Part shown: piece after piece, positions 1-5,736 of the stretch
How positions within the stretch are numbered: position 1 is the first letter of the stretch
How the letters are laid out: every line of letters starts with the position of its first letter
Assembly: GCA_041750795.1 (NCBI GenBank)
Contig: JBGSYQ010000154.1
Span: forward strand, 1 to 13,377
Reading direction: 5' to 3'
Source of the DNA: JTS-RE94 sp041750795
GTDB taxonomy: Bacteria > Planctomycetota > Planctomycetia > Pirellulales > PALSA-1355
Length of the DNA: 13,377 nucleotides
Program-made: the position numbers and the translations under genes
Notes under the pieces: generated by a model
Seen by the model: the letters and a program-made list of their open reading frames with translations, nothing else
Database searches by the model: none
What the model was told of the DNA's origin: nothing

Positions 1-717
1 CTCGCGCCGGGCCTGAGCACGCCGCGGTCGCTGTTCTCGTGGTTTGGCCTGCCGGGCGATGGCTTCGGCGGGATGAACCCGGCGGCGGCCAGCATGCCGA
101 TGTTCACCGTGCCGTACGATTTTTCACCCCGGCTCGATGCGCTGGTTGGCGTGCCGATTGCAGTCTGGTCTACCAGGCCGTTCGTGGGCCGCTGGTGGGC
201 CGAAGCGTCGCCCCCCATCGACGCGCAACTGACCGACGAAGGCCGGCTGGCCGGTACGATCGAGTGCCGCCTCGATGCGCCGCTGGAGAACAGCGTGCTG
301 ATTTACGACACCTGGGCCTATCCGCTCCGCAAGCTTCAGCCGGGGCAGTTGATCGATATTGGCAACGAGGTCGACCCGCAAACCGTCGAGACCTATTTGC
401 GCCAGGTGACGGTGCGGGGCGATCGCGATTATTCACCCTCCTACGATCAGACGTCGTTCGACGTGGCGCGGATCGTCGAAGTGATGAGCTGCCACGAATT
501 GGCTGGGGGCCGCTCCTACACCGGCCTGGACGGCACGTACCAGGATTTCGTCGACCTGAGCACGTTGGTGAGCGACGGCCGCGCCATTCTCATCGGTCGC
601 CAGAACCGCAGCGCCACCCGCTTGCAGTGCGACGGCCGGCCGCTGGACGACGCCGACGGCCAGAAGTGGACCTACTATCGATTCGTCTTTCCCGTAGCGC
701 GACCGGCCGCTCCCTAG
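1..717 (+). CDS. C-terminal part of an unidentified protein (5' end outside window)
   Basis: The reading frame is open from the first base of the window to a TAG at 715-717, so this is the last 238 residues of a longer protein. An internal ATG at 73 exists, but the frame before it is equally open and codes for plausible residues (Phe/Trp/Gly-rich), so I treat the gene as truncated by the window edge. I recognise no domain. The visible part has no membrane segment; it is rich in Asp, Arg, Tyr and Thr and looks like a soluble, beta-rich domain. It ends 49 bases before an ABC ATPase on the same strand, which suggests a shared operon and a role with that transporter, possibly as the non-membrane end of a permease-associated protein. 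That role is an inference from position only. Confidence 0.75.
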   Translation, partial: LAPGLSTPRSLFSWFGLPGDGFGGMNPAAASMPMFTVPYDFSPRLDALVGVPIAVWSTRPFVGRWWAEASPPIDAQLTDEGRLAGTIECRLDAPLENSVLIYDTWAYPLRKLQPGQLIDIGNEVDPQTVETYLRQVTVRGDRDYSPSYDQTSFDVARIVEVMSCHELAGGRSYTGLDGTYQDFVDLSTLVSDGRAILIGRQNRSATRLQCDGRPLDDADGQKWTYYRFVFPVARPAAP

Positions 718-753
718 CACGGGCGCCGTCGCCGTACCGCCACGAACTTGCCC

Positions 754-759
754 AGAGGA
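754..759 (+). promoter_or_regulatory. Ribosome binding site of the ABC ATPase
   Basis: AGAGGA lies 7 bases before the GTG at 767. It decides the GTG start, since no ATG in this frame gives the conserved N-terminal beta strand that precedes the Walker A motif. Confidence 0.6.
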
Positions 760-766
760 TGCACGC

Positions 767-1693
767 GTGATTGAAGCCCACGACCTGACCATGAAGTACG
801 GCGAATTGTTCGCCGTCAAGTCGCTCGAGCTCGACTTGCAGAAGGGGGACGTGTTCGGCTTCATTGGTCCTAACGGCGCCGGCAAGACCACCACCATGAA
901 GATCCTGGCCACGCTCTTGAATCCCACCTGGGGCGAGGCCTACGTCTGCGGCTATTCGATCTATACCCACCCGCGAGACATTCGCCGCGTGATCGGCTAC
1001 ATGCCCGACTTCTTCGGCGTGTACGACGACATGAAGGTGATCGAGTATCTGGAATTCTTCGCGGCGGCCTATCGCATCCGCGGGGCGGCGCGGCGGAAGA
1101 TCTGCGACGAGGTGCTCGACCTGGTCGAACTGGGCTACAAGCGCGAGGCGCTGGTCACCAGCCTCTCGCGCGGCATGACGCAACGGCTCGGCCTGGCGCG
1201 CGTGCTCCTGCACGATCCGCAGGTGCTGTTGCTCGACGAGCCGGCCAGCGGGCTGGACCCCCGCGCGCGGATTGAAATTCGCGGCCTGCTCAAGCGGCTG
1301 CGCGACACGGGCAAGACGATCATGGTCTCCAGCCACATCCTGCCCGAGCTGGCCGACGTCTGCAACAAGATCGGCATCATCGAGCGCGGCGAGTTGATCG
1401 TCAACGCCGATGTGGCCGAGGTGATGCGGCAGGTACGCCGGCGTACGGTGCTGAACGTCTCCGTCGTCGGCAAGACCAACGGCGCGGCCGAATTGCTCGG
1501 CGAGCATCCCAGTGTCGACACAGTGGAAACGCGCGGCCCGCTGCTGGTGGTGACCCTCGTGGCCGACGTCACCGACTACAGCCCCCTGGCGACGCTGCTG
1601 GTGAAGAACGGCTTCCAGCTCAACCTGTTCAAGGAAGAAGAAATGAATCTGGAAACCGCGTTCATGCTGCTGACGAAGGGGATTACGTCGTAG
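767..1693 (+). CDS. ABC transporter ATP-binding protein
   Basis: This 308-residue protein is the ATPase subunit of an ABC transporter, most like the ATPases that work with ABC-2 type permeases. It would sit at the inner face of the membrane and power transport by ATP hydrolysis. Visible motifs are Walker A GPNGAGKTT (residues 34-42), Walker B VLLLDEPASGLDP (153-165) with catalytic E158, and the switch His H190 in SSHILPEL. Two motifs depart from the textbook form. The Q-loop position reads GYMPD (77-81), with Asp where Gln is usual, and the signature reads LSRGMTQR (133-140) instead of LSGGQ. A C-terminal extension of about 100 residues follows the ATPase core, as in many ABC-2 ATPases. No permease gene follows; the partner must lie upstream, left of the window. 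Transport substrate unknown. Confidence 0.93.
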   Translation: MIEAHDLTMKYGELFAVKSLELDLQKGDVFGFIGPNGAGKTTTMKILATLLNPTWGEAYVCGYSIYTHPRDIRRVIGYMPDFFGVYDDMKVIEYLEFFAAAYRIRGAARRKICDEVLDLVELGYKREALVTSLSRGMTQRLGLARVLLHDPQVLLLDEPASGLDPRARIEIRGLLKRLRDTGKTIMVSSHILPELADVCNKIGIIERGELIVNADVAEVMRQVRRRTVLNVSVVGKTNGAAELLGEHPSVDTVETRGPLLVVTLVADVTDYSPLATLLVKNGFQLNLFKEEEMNLETAFMLLTKGITS

Positions 1694-1697
1694 GAGC

Positions 1698-1826
1698 AGG
1701 CGGGAGGCGGGAGGAAGAAGAAGACGATGGGGGGCAAGCGAATCGGTGGAGCGTGTGGTATGCCAGGCGAGCAAAGTCAAAACTACTGCTTGCCTTAGCG
1801 TCCTCCAGCCTCCAGCCCGCCTCCTC
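1698..1826. repeat. GC-rich inverted-repeat element A between convergent genes
   Basis: The gap between the ABC ATPase and the YjbQ gene is almost entirely one structured element. The left arm (1699-1715) is built on GGCGGGAGG repeats, and the right arm (1801-1821) on CCTCC/CCAGCC/CCCGCC. The two arms are imperfect reverse complements, so RNA from either strand could form a long stem. A 24-base segment at 1783-1806 recurs, as reverse complement and with one mismatch, at 3888-3911 in element B. The right tip overlaps the TGA stop of the YjbQ gene (1825-1827). It encodes no recognisable protein. It could be a MITE-like or REP-like dispersed repeat that also acts as a two-way terminator; both roles are inference. 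Confidence 0.7.
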
Positions 1827-2247
1827 ACTCCCCGATTACCTTCACCAGCACGCGCTTCGGCCGGCGGCCATCGAACTCGCCGTAGAAGATTTGCTCCCAG
1901 GGGCCGAAGTCGAGCTTGCCCTTGGTGATCGCCACCACCACTTCGCGGCCCATGATTTGCCGCTTGTGATGCGCGTCGGCGTTGTCCTCGCCCGTGCGAT
2001 TGTGCTTGTATCGCTCGGGCGATGGATCGAACGGCGCCAGTTCCTCCAGCCACTTCTTATAGTCCGCCAGCAACCCCGGTTCGTCGTCGTTGATGAACAC
2101 CGAGGCGGTGATGTGCATGGCGTTGACGAGGCACAATCCTTCCTGCACGCCGCTCTCTCGCACGATCGCCGCCACGCGCTCGGTGATGTTCGAAAACTCC
2201 ATGCGGGCAGGGAGGTTGAACGTGAGATACTCGGTAAAGGACTTCAT
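1825..2247 (-). CDS. yjbQ: YjbQ family protein (UPF0047, secondary thiamine-phosphate synthase type)
   Basis: A complete 140-residue protein, the usual size for this family. Family marks are MHITASVFIND (residues 44-54, with conserved H45), a His pair at 93-94 in the middle, the segment GKLDFGPWEQIFYGEFDG (110-127), and a final strand RRPKRVLVKVIGE. Family members are small single-domain proteins whose overproduction can supply weak thiamine-phosphate synthase activity; the true physiological role is not settled. The start is ATG at 2247, supported by GGAGGA 8 bases upstream and by alignment of MKSFTEYLTF with the family N-terminus. The reading frame runs on upstream without a stop, but that part is antisense to the next gene and not family-like. 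It is divergent from the DAC-like gene at 2515, and its 3' end touches repeat element A. Confidence 0.93.
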   Translation of the reverse strand: MKSFTEYLTFNLPARMEFSNITERVAAIVRESGVQEGLCLVNAMHITASVFINDDEPGLLADYKKWLEELAPFDPSPERYKHNRTGEDNADAHHKRQIMGREVVVAITKGKLDFGPWEQIFYGEFDGRRPKRVLVKVIGE

Positions 2248-2255
2248 CGGGGGTG

Positions 2256-2261
2256 TCCTCC
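2256..2261 (-). promoter_or_regulatory. Ribosome binding site of the YjbQ gene
   Basis: Read on the minus strand, GGAGGA lies 8 bases before the ATG at 2247. It is a strong Shine-Dalgarno in a window where several genes lack one, and it fixes the start despite the much longer open frame upstream. Confidence 0.65.
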
Positions 2262-2312
2262 GCGTGCGGGCAAATCTGCTTGGGCCGCCAAGTCTACCAG
2301 AAACGCCATCAA

Positions 2313-2342
2313 CAATCGCCGTTGGCGCACGGCCTTCAGGCC
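2313..2342 (-). repeat. Short dispersed repeat, copy 1 (GCCTGAAGGCCG type)
   Basis: On the minus strand this reads GGCCTGAAGGCCG, four variable bases, then CCAACG and, after a 2-base insertion, GATTG. The first 12 bases form a small palindrome (GGCCT-GA-AGGCC). A second copy with the same order of blocks is at 5625-5651 on the plus strand. Both lie in gaps between divergent genes. Function unknown. Confidence 0.5.
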
Positions 2343-2398
2343 GCGGATACTCTTCCCACTTGATCACGCCAAGCCGGCACGCGCCCAAGACAATCTGC

Positions 2399-2416
2399 GG
2401 CCTCCCGCCTCCCGGC
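2399..2416. repeat. Solo arm of the GC-rich repeat family
   Basis: The stretch GGCCTCCCGCCTCCCGGC matches the CCTCCCGCC-type arm seen in elements A and B, but no complementary arm or 24-base core is found near it. It sits in the 267-base gap between the YjbQ gene and the DAC-like gene, just upstream of the promoter candidate at 2434. It may be a decayed or partial copy, or simply a low-complexity match. Confidence 0.4.
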
Positions 2417-2433
2417 TCGCGCCTGCATTCCCC

Positions 2434-2462
2434 TTGACGCCTCGCCAGCATTTTCCGATAGT
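2434..2462 (+). promoter_or_regulatory. Promoter candidate for the DAC-domain gene
   Basis: TTGACG (2434-2439; 5 of 6 with the sigma-70 -35 consensus) and GATAGT (2457-2462; 4 of 6 with the -10) are spaced by 17 bases. Transcription would begin near 2469, about 45 bases before the ATG at 2515. This supports that ATG over the more upstream in-frame starts, which lie before the promoter. Confidence 0.5.
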
Positions 2463-2514
2463 CCCGCTCCTCTGTGTCCGGACCTTGAATGCTAGCACCT
2501 CGTTTCGGGCTGTT

Positions 2515-3864
2515 ATGTCGAGCGGCGATCGGACGACGCAGTATCCTTCGCACTTGGCGAAGCTGGTGGCTTTGCGGCTGGCCAGCGATGGGCATTTTGC
2601 GCCTGCCGAGGGCGTGCTGACGCGCTTGCTCGAAACGCTGTACTTCGCCAGCTTGAAGACCGACGAGGCGCGGCCCGTCTATTGCACGGTCAACTTCGTC
2701 GATCCCGACGGGCTGCACGGTGATCTGGCCGAGCGGCGGCCGGCCGACGCCTGGAGCGTGGTGCCGTTTGACCGGCCGCTGCCGTTCGAGGTGCGCACGC
2801 TGGCGAAGCTGGCACGTGCGGCCGACCCGGCCGTGTCGTCGCTGGCCGTCTATCACGATCGCCGCAACAAGCTGTTCATCTGGGGCATGGTTGACCAGGA
2901 GCCGCGCCACAGCGACCACATCACGCTGGACGCGCGCGGCATCCTCCCACGACCCGGCCTGTTTCAAGCCACCATCACCGGCGTGGGAAATATCTCGGTC
3001 TATCGCAACGACGAATTGATCGGCAGCCTCGAACAAAATACGCTGGTCGAGGAATACCACGACGTGCTGTGGTCGGGCCCGGTACACGACCTGCTGGTCG
3101 GATACCTGCGCAGCTACCTGCACGGCAACGGCCTGCCGGCCAGCGATCCGGTCGGCATGGCGCTGGAGCGCGAGCTGCTGATGCGCTGGATCAACTCGAT
3201 CTGCCGCATCCTCATGAACGTGCGACTGTATCGACACGGCGGCGGGCTGTTGATCACGCCGCAAACATCGCTCGACGGCCTGAACGTCAAGTACAGCATC
3301 CGCTACGACCGCCTGCTGCGCGCTTTGCGCGCGATGGTCGAGAATCAAGCGCAGCATCGCCGCAACGCGACTGGCGCCGACGCCGGCGACGAACAGTTGC
3401 TGGTGCCCTACAGCGGCATCGAGCGCGAGATGGCCGAGCACAAGAACGAGGTGTTGGGCGCCATCCGCTTTATCGCCTCGCTGTCGTGCGTCGACGGCTT
3501 CGTGCTGCTCGACGAACAGATGGTCGTACACGGCTTTGGCGTGGAGGTGCGCACCGACAATTTACTATCGGATATTCACGTCGCGCGCGACTCGCACGCC
3601 GACCCCAAACGCTCGCGGCTATCGGAGCTGACGCAATACGGCACGCGGCATCGCGCCATGATGCGCTACTGTTACGACAAGCCCGGCTCGCTGGGCCTGG
3701 TGGTCTCGCAAGACGGCGACATCCGCGCCATGACGCGCATCGACCAGCGGCTGGTGCTGTGGGAGAACATCGACGTGCAGTTGGCCTACAAGTCCTCGGG
3801 CGGCCAACTCCGTGGCCATCCATCCGGCCCGCTGTTGTGGCGAGTCAACGCCCGGGTAGCTTAG
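2515..3864 (+). CDS. Sensor-domain protein with C-terminal diadenylate cyclase-like (DisA_N/DAC) domain
   Basis: A 449-residue soluble protein without signal peptide or membrane segments. The last third (about 300-430) resembles the DisA_N domain that makes cyclic di-AMP from two ATP. It has D327-G328-F329 at the place of the DGA motif, and GTRHRA (376-381) containing the RHR motif (R378-H379-R380). These are followed by GLVVSQDGDIRAM, which matches the strand after RHR in DAC proteins. The catalytic Asp and the RHR triad are kept; Ala is replaced by Phe. Residues 20-280 form a long N-terminal region of the kind annotated as a probable sensor domain (DACNV) before such DAC domains. I infer ligand-controlled nucleotide cyclase or nucleotide-binding activity in the cytosol; activity is not proven. 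I chose ATG 2515 because of the promoter at 2434-2462; no strong RBS precedes it. Divergent from yjbQ; its 3' end abuts repeat element B. Confidence 0.8.
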   Translation: MSSGDRTTQYPSHLAKLVALRLASDGHFAPAEGVLTRLLETLYFASLKTDEARPVYCTVNFVDPDGLHGDLAERRPADAWSVVPFDRPLPFEVRTLAKLARAADPAVSSLAVYHDRRNKLFIWGMVDQEPRHSDHITLDARGILPRPGLFQATITGVGNISVYRNDELIGSLEQNTLVEEYHDVLWSGPVHDLLVGYLRSYLHGNGLPASDPVGMALERELLMRWINSICRILMNVRLYRHGGGLLITPQTSLDGLNVKYSIRYDRLLRALRAMVENQAQHRRNATGADAGDEQLLVPYSGIEREMAEHKNEVLGAIRFIASLSCVDGFVLLDEQMVVHGFGVEVRTDNLLSDIHVARDSHADPKRSRLSELTQYGTRHRAMMRYCYDKPGSLGLVVSQDGDIRAMTRIDQRLVLWENIDVQLAYKSSGGQLRGHPSGPLLWRVNARVA

Positions 3865-3869
3865 AAACA

Positions 3870-3982
3870 GGCTGGAGGCGGGAGGCGGGAGGACGCTCAG
3901 GCAAGCAGTAGCGTCGGCTCCGCGCGTCGCGTCGGCGTCTTCGTCTTTTTCCTCCAGCCTCCAGCCTCCGGCCTCCCGCCTC
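3870..3982. repeat. GC-rich inverted-repeat element B between convergent genes
   Basis: The gap between the DAC-like gene and the SLC13 gene is filled by an element like A but in the opposite orientation. The left arm (3870-3893) is GGCTGGAGGCGGGAGGCGGG and a short GGA-type end. The right arm (3950-3980) is built from CCTCCAGCC and CCTCCCGCC units. They can pair into a long stem. Positions 3888-3911 match the reverse complement of 1783-1806 at 23 of 24 bases (shared core CGCTMAGGCAAGCAGTAG, M = A or C). A second shared block, GTCTTCNTCTT, lies near 3937-3948. The interior between these blocks differs from A in length and sequence. A run of five T (3946-3950) precedes the right arm. Likely a dispersed non-coding repeat, possibly also a terminator. 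Confidence 0.7.
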
Positions 3983-5536
3983 TCACGCCAACGGCGTCCA
4001 GCCGAGTGCGCCGGCGATTCTTAGCACGATCCAGATGACGGTGCAGCAGATGATGTCGAAGCCGAGGCCGGCGACGATCATGCGGCGGGCGGGGATCAGC
4101 CCCGAGCCGTAGACGATGGCGTTGGGCGGCGTCGAGACCGGCAATGCCGAGCCGAAGCTGGCGGCATACGTGACGGCCAACAGTGGCATGACGGCGTCGA
4201 TCTGCGCCTGCCGGCAAATGGCGGCGATGACGGGAATCAGCGCCGCGGCGGTCGCCGCATTGCTGGTGAAGACGCTCAGACCGATGCCGCCGGCGATGGC
4301 CAAGGCGGTGATCGCCCAGACGTTGCTGGTGTCGAGCCAGTCGAACGCGCTTTGACCGATGACGTGGACCAGGCCCGTGCGGAACATCAAGTTGCCCAGC
4401 GCCAGGCCCGAGCCGAACAGCATCATCGTGCCCCAGTCGATGGCGGCCAGGTCGTCCTGCGCCAGCGAGAAGCGCCGCTTGCGCCAATCGACGGGCAGCA
4501 GATAGAGCATCACCGGCGCCATCATGGCAACGACTTCTTCAGGGAAGTGCGCGCGCAGCCATTCGCTGGCCGCGTCGAACCGCAGCAGCAACAGCAGCGA
4601 CGGTGCCACCCACAGAGTCACGACGACCAGGAACACCGCCAGGGTGTTCCGCTCGCCCGCCGACCAGGCGCCCAGCTTGGCGCGCTCGCCGCGCAAATGC
4701 GTTCGCAGCGCGGGCAGATCGAGCTTTTCCGCCGGAGCCAGCAAACGCATCCAGGCAAACAGCCCCACGCCCAGCGCGATCGCCATGGGGATGCCCACCA
4801 CGCTCCAGCGGCCGAAGTCGATCGGCCGGCCGAAATACTCGTCGGTGCGAAAATAGCCCATGGCTACCACGTTGGTCGTGGTGCCGATGGGCGTGGCGAC
4901 GCCGCCGGCCGACGAGGAATAGGCAATCATCAACAACAAGGCCGTGGCGTAGCGCGAGCGGGGAAACGCGGCAGCGCCGTCCCCCATGCCCGCGGCCAGC
5001 ACGGCGATCATGCCCATCGCCACCGGATAGATCATGGCCGTGGCTGCGGTGTTGGAGATCCACATCGACAGCACCATGGTGGTGAGTCCCACGGCGGCCA
5101 ACAGGGTGTTGCTGGAGTGCGTTGCCCAGCGCGTGGACAGGATCGACAGCGCCAGTCGCCGATCGAGTCCGTGCCGCGTCATGGCTCGGCCGATGAACAT
5201 GCCGCCCAGCAGAAAGAACAGCACCGGGTTGCCGAATTGCGAAAACGCAACCCGCGCTTGATCGAACCTGCCCCCTTCCACCGGCACCGCGCCGAAGATG
5301 ACCGCGAGGATGACGGCGCACAGCCCGGTGACGGCAATGGGAATGGGCTCGGCGATCCACCAGATGATGGTCAACAGCAGCACGCCGGCCAGACGATGAG
5401 CCTCGGGCGTGAGGCCTTCGCGCGGCCCCCACACAAACCATGCCACCATCACGGCCGGTCCCAGCACCAGTCCCCAGCGATCCCACGGAAAGTGCAGCCA
5501 GGGGGAATCGTCAGTGGATTCGAGCGGTTCGTACAC
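3983..5536 (-). CDS. SLC13/DASS family anion:sodium symporter
   Basis: A 517-residue polytopic inner-membrane protein with about 11-12 hydrophobic segments, the usual size for the divalent anion:Na+ symporter family (substrates in the family: dicarboxylates, citrate, sulfate). The family's twin substrate/sodium motifs are visible. The first is S161-N162-T163 in MWISNTAATAM, followed by GGVATPIGTTTNVV. The second is S425-N426-A427 in FTSNAATAAALIP, followed by ALPVSTPPNAIVYGSG. The second motif has Ala where Thr is usual (SNT). The start is GTG at 5536, with no Shine-Dalgarno in front; the next Met (residue 30) falls inside the first membrane segment and is less likely. A promoter candidate lies at 5584-5612. 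It converges with the DAC-like gene through element B and diverges from the Nudix gene. The substrate cannot be named from the sequence. Confidence 0.92.
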   Translation of the reverse strand: MYEPLESTDDSPWLHFPWDRWGLVLGPAVMVAWFVWGPREGLTPEAHRLAGVLLLTIIWWIAEPIPIAVTGLCAVILAVIFGAVPVEGGRFDQARVAFSQFGNPVLFFLLGGMFIGRAMTRHGLDRRLALSILSTRWATHSSNTLLAAVGLTTMVLSMWISNTAATAMIYPVAMGMIAVLAAGMGDGAAAFPRSRYATALLLMIAYSSSAGGVATPIGTTTNVVAMGYFRTDEYFGRPIDFGRWSVVGIPMAIALGVGLFAWMRLLAPAEKLDLPALRTHLRGERAKLGAWSAGERNTLAVFLVVVTLWVAPSLLLLLRFDAASEWLRAHFPEEVVAMMAPVMLYLLPVDWRKRRFSLAQDDLAAIDWGTMMLFGSGLALGNLMFRTGLVHVIGQSAFDWLDTSNVWAITALAIAGGIGLSVFTSNAATAAALIPVIAAICRQAQIDAVMPLLAVTYAASFGSALPVSTPPNAIVYGSGLIPARRMIVAGLGFDIICCTVIWIVLRIAGALGWTPLA

Positions 5537-5583
5537 GGCGGATCGCGGTTCGCTGAGACGTGCGGCGGATGCTGGCTTCGGCA

Positions 5584-5612
5584 GTTATAAGTGCGCGCAG
5601 CGCGTGGTGCAA
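5584..5612 (-). promoter_or_regulatory. Promoter candidate for the SLC13 transporter
   Basis: On the minus strand TTGCAC (-35, 5612-5607) and TATAAC (-10, 5589-5584; 5 of 6 with consensus) are 17 bases apart. Initiation would fall near 5577, leaving about 40 bases of leader before the GTG at 5536. Confidence 0.5.
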
Positions 5613-5624
5613 TTGCGGCGGGAC

Positions 5625-5651
5625 AGCCTGAAGGCCGAATACCAACGATTG
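5625..5651 (+). repeat. Short dispersed repeat, copy 2 (GCCTGAAGGCCG type)
   Basis: Reads AGCCTGAAGGCCG, AATA, CCAACG, ATTG. The same blocks in the same order occur on the minus strand at 2342-2313 (there with a 2-base insertion before GATTG). It lies between the two outward-facing promoter candidates of the SLC13 and Nudix genes. Function unknown. Confidence 0.5.
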
Positions 5652-5684
5652 CCTTCTGTGGTTTCGCCGCCGCGTTGTGCTGGG

Positions 5685-5690
5685 TAGAAT
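5685..5690 (+). promoter_or_regulatory. -10 promoter element candidate for the Nudix gene
   Basis: TAGAAT matches the -10 consensus at 5 of 6 positions. The expected -35 place (5662-5667, TTTCGC) is poor. Initiation near 5697 would exclude the GTG at 5677 as start and fits translation from the ATG at 5737. Confidence 0.35.
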
Positions 5691-5736
5691 GCTGCCGTTG
5701 CCGGCTCGAATTCCGCTCATTTGCGCGCGAAGCCCG

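Noticed and set aside
590..2053. A 487-codon minus-strand open frame across the ABC ATPase gene
   Set aside because: It lies antisense to all ATPase motifs and has biased composition (Arg, Gln, His, Ala); it is a frame shadow.
2262..2400. A promoter for yjbQ on the minus strand (TTGGCG-N17-TATCCG near 2345-2375)
   Set aside because: The -10 match is only about half of the consensus, and similar matches are expected by chance; I could not support it.
1753..2514. Upstream extension of the DAC-like gene to 1753, giving 703 residues
   Set aside because: This part is antisense to yjbQ and crosses repeat element A and the promoter candidate at 2434; the composition is not protein-like.
2248..3531. 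A long minus-strand open frame antisense to the DAC-like gene and continuous with yjbQ
   Set aside because: It is in frame with yjbQ only because GC-rich DNA has few stops. The residues are low in family-like features, rich in Gln/His/Arg/Ala, and the opposite strand encodes a coherent protein. The real yjbQ start at 2247 has its own RBS.
1698..3982. Elements A and B as a CRISPR array or as an insertion sequence with its own transposase
   Set aside because: There are only two copies, separated by 2 kb and inverted, without regular spacers, and no transposase-like protein lies between them.
4352..5590. A 412-codon plus-strand open frame opposite the SLC13 gene
   Set aside because: Extreme Gln/His/Arg/Gly content and an antisense position to a clear membrane protein show that it is a shadow.
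5677..5736. A 20-residue N-terminal extension of the Nudix protein from GTG 5677
   Set aside because: The -10-like TAGAAT at 5685-5690 lies within it, and the family-like sequence begins just after the ATG at 5737.
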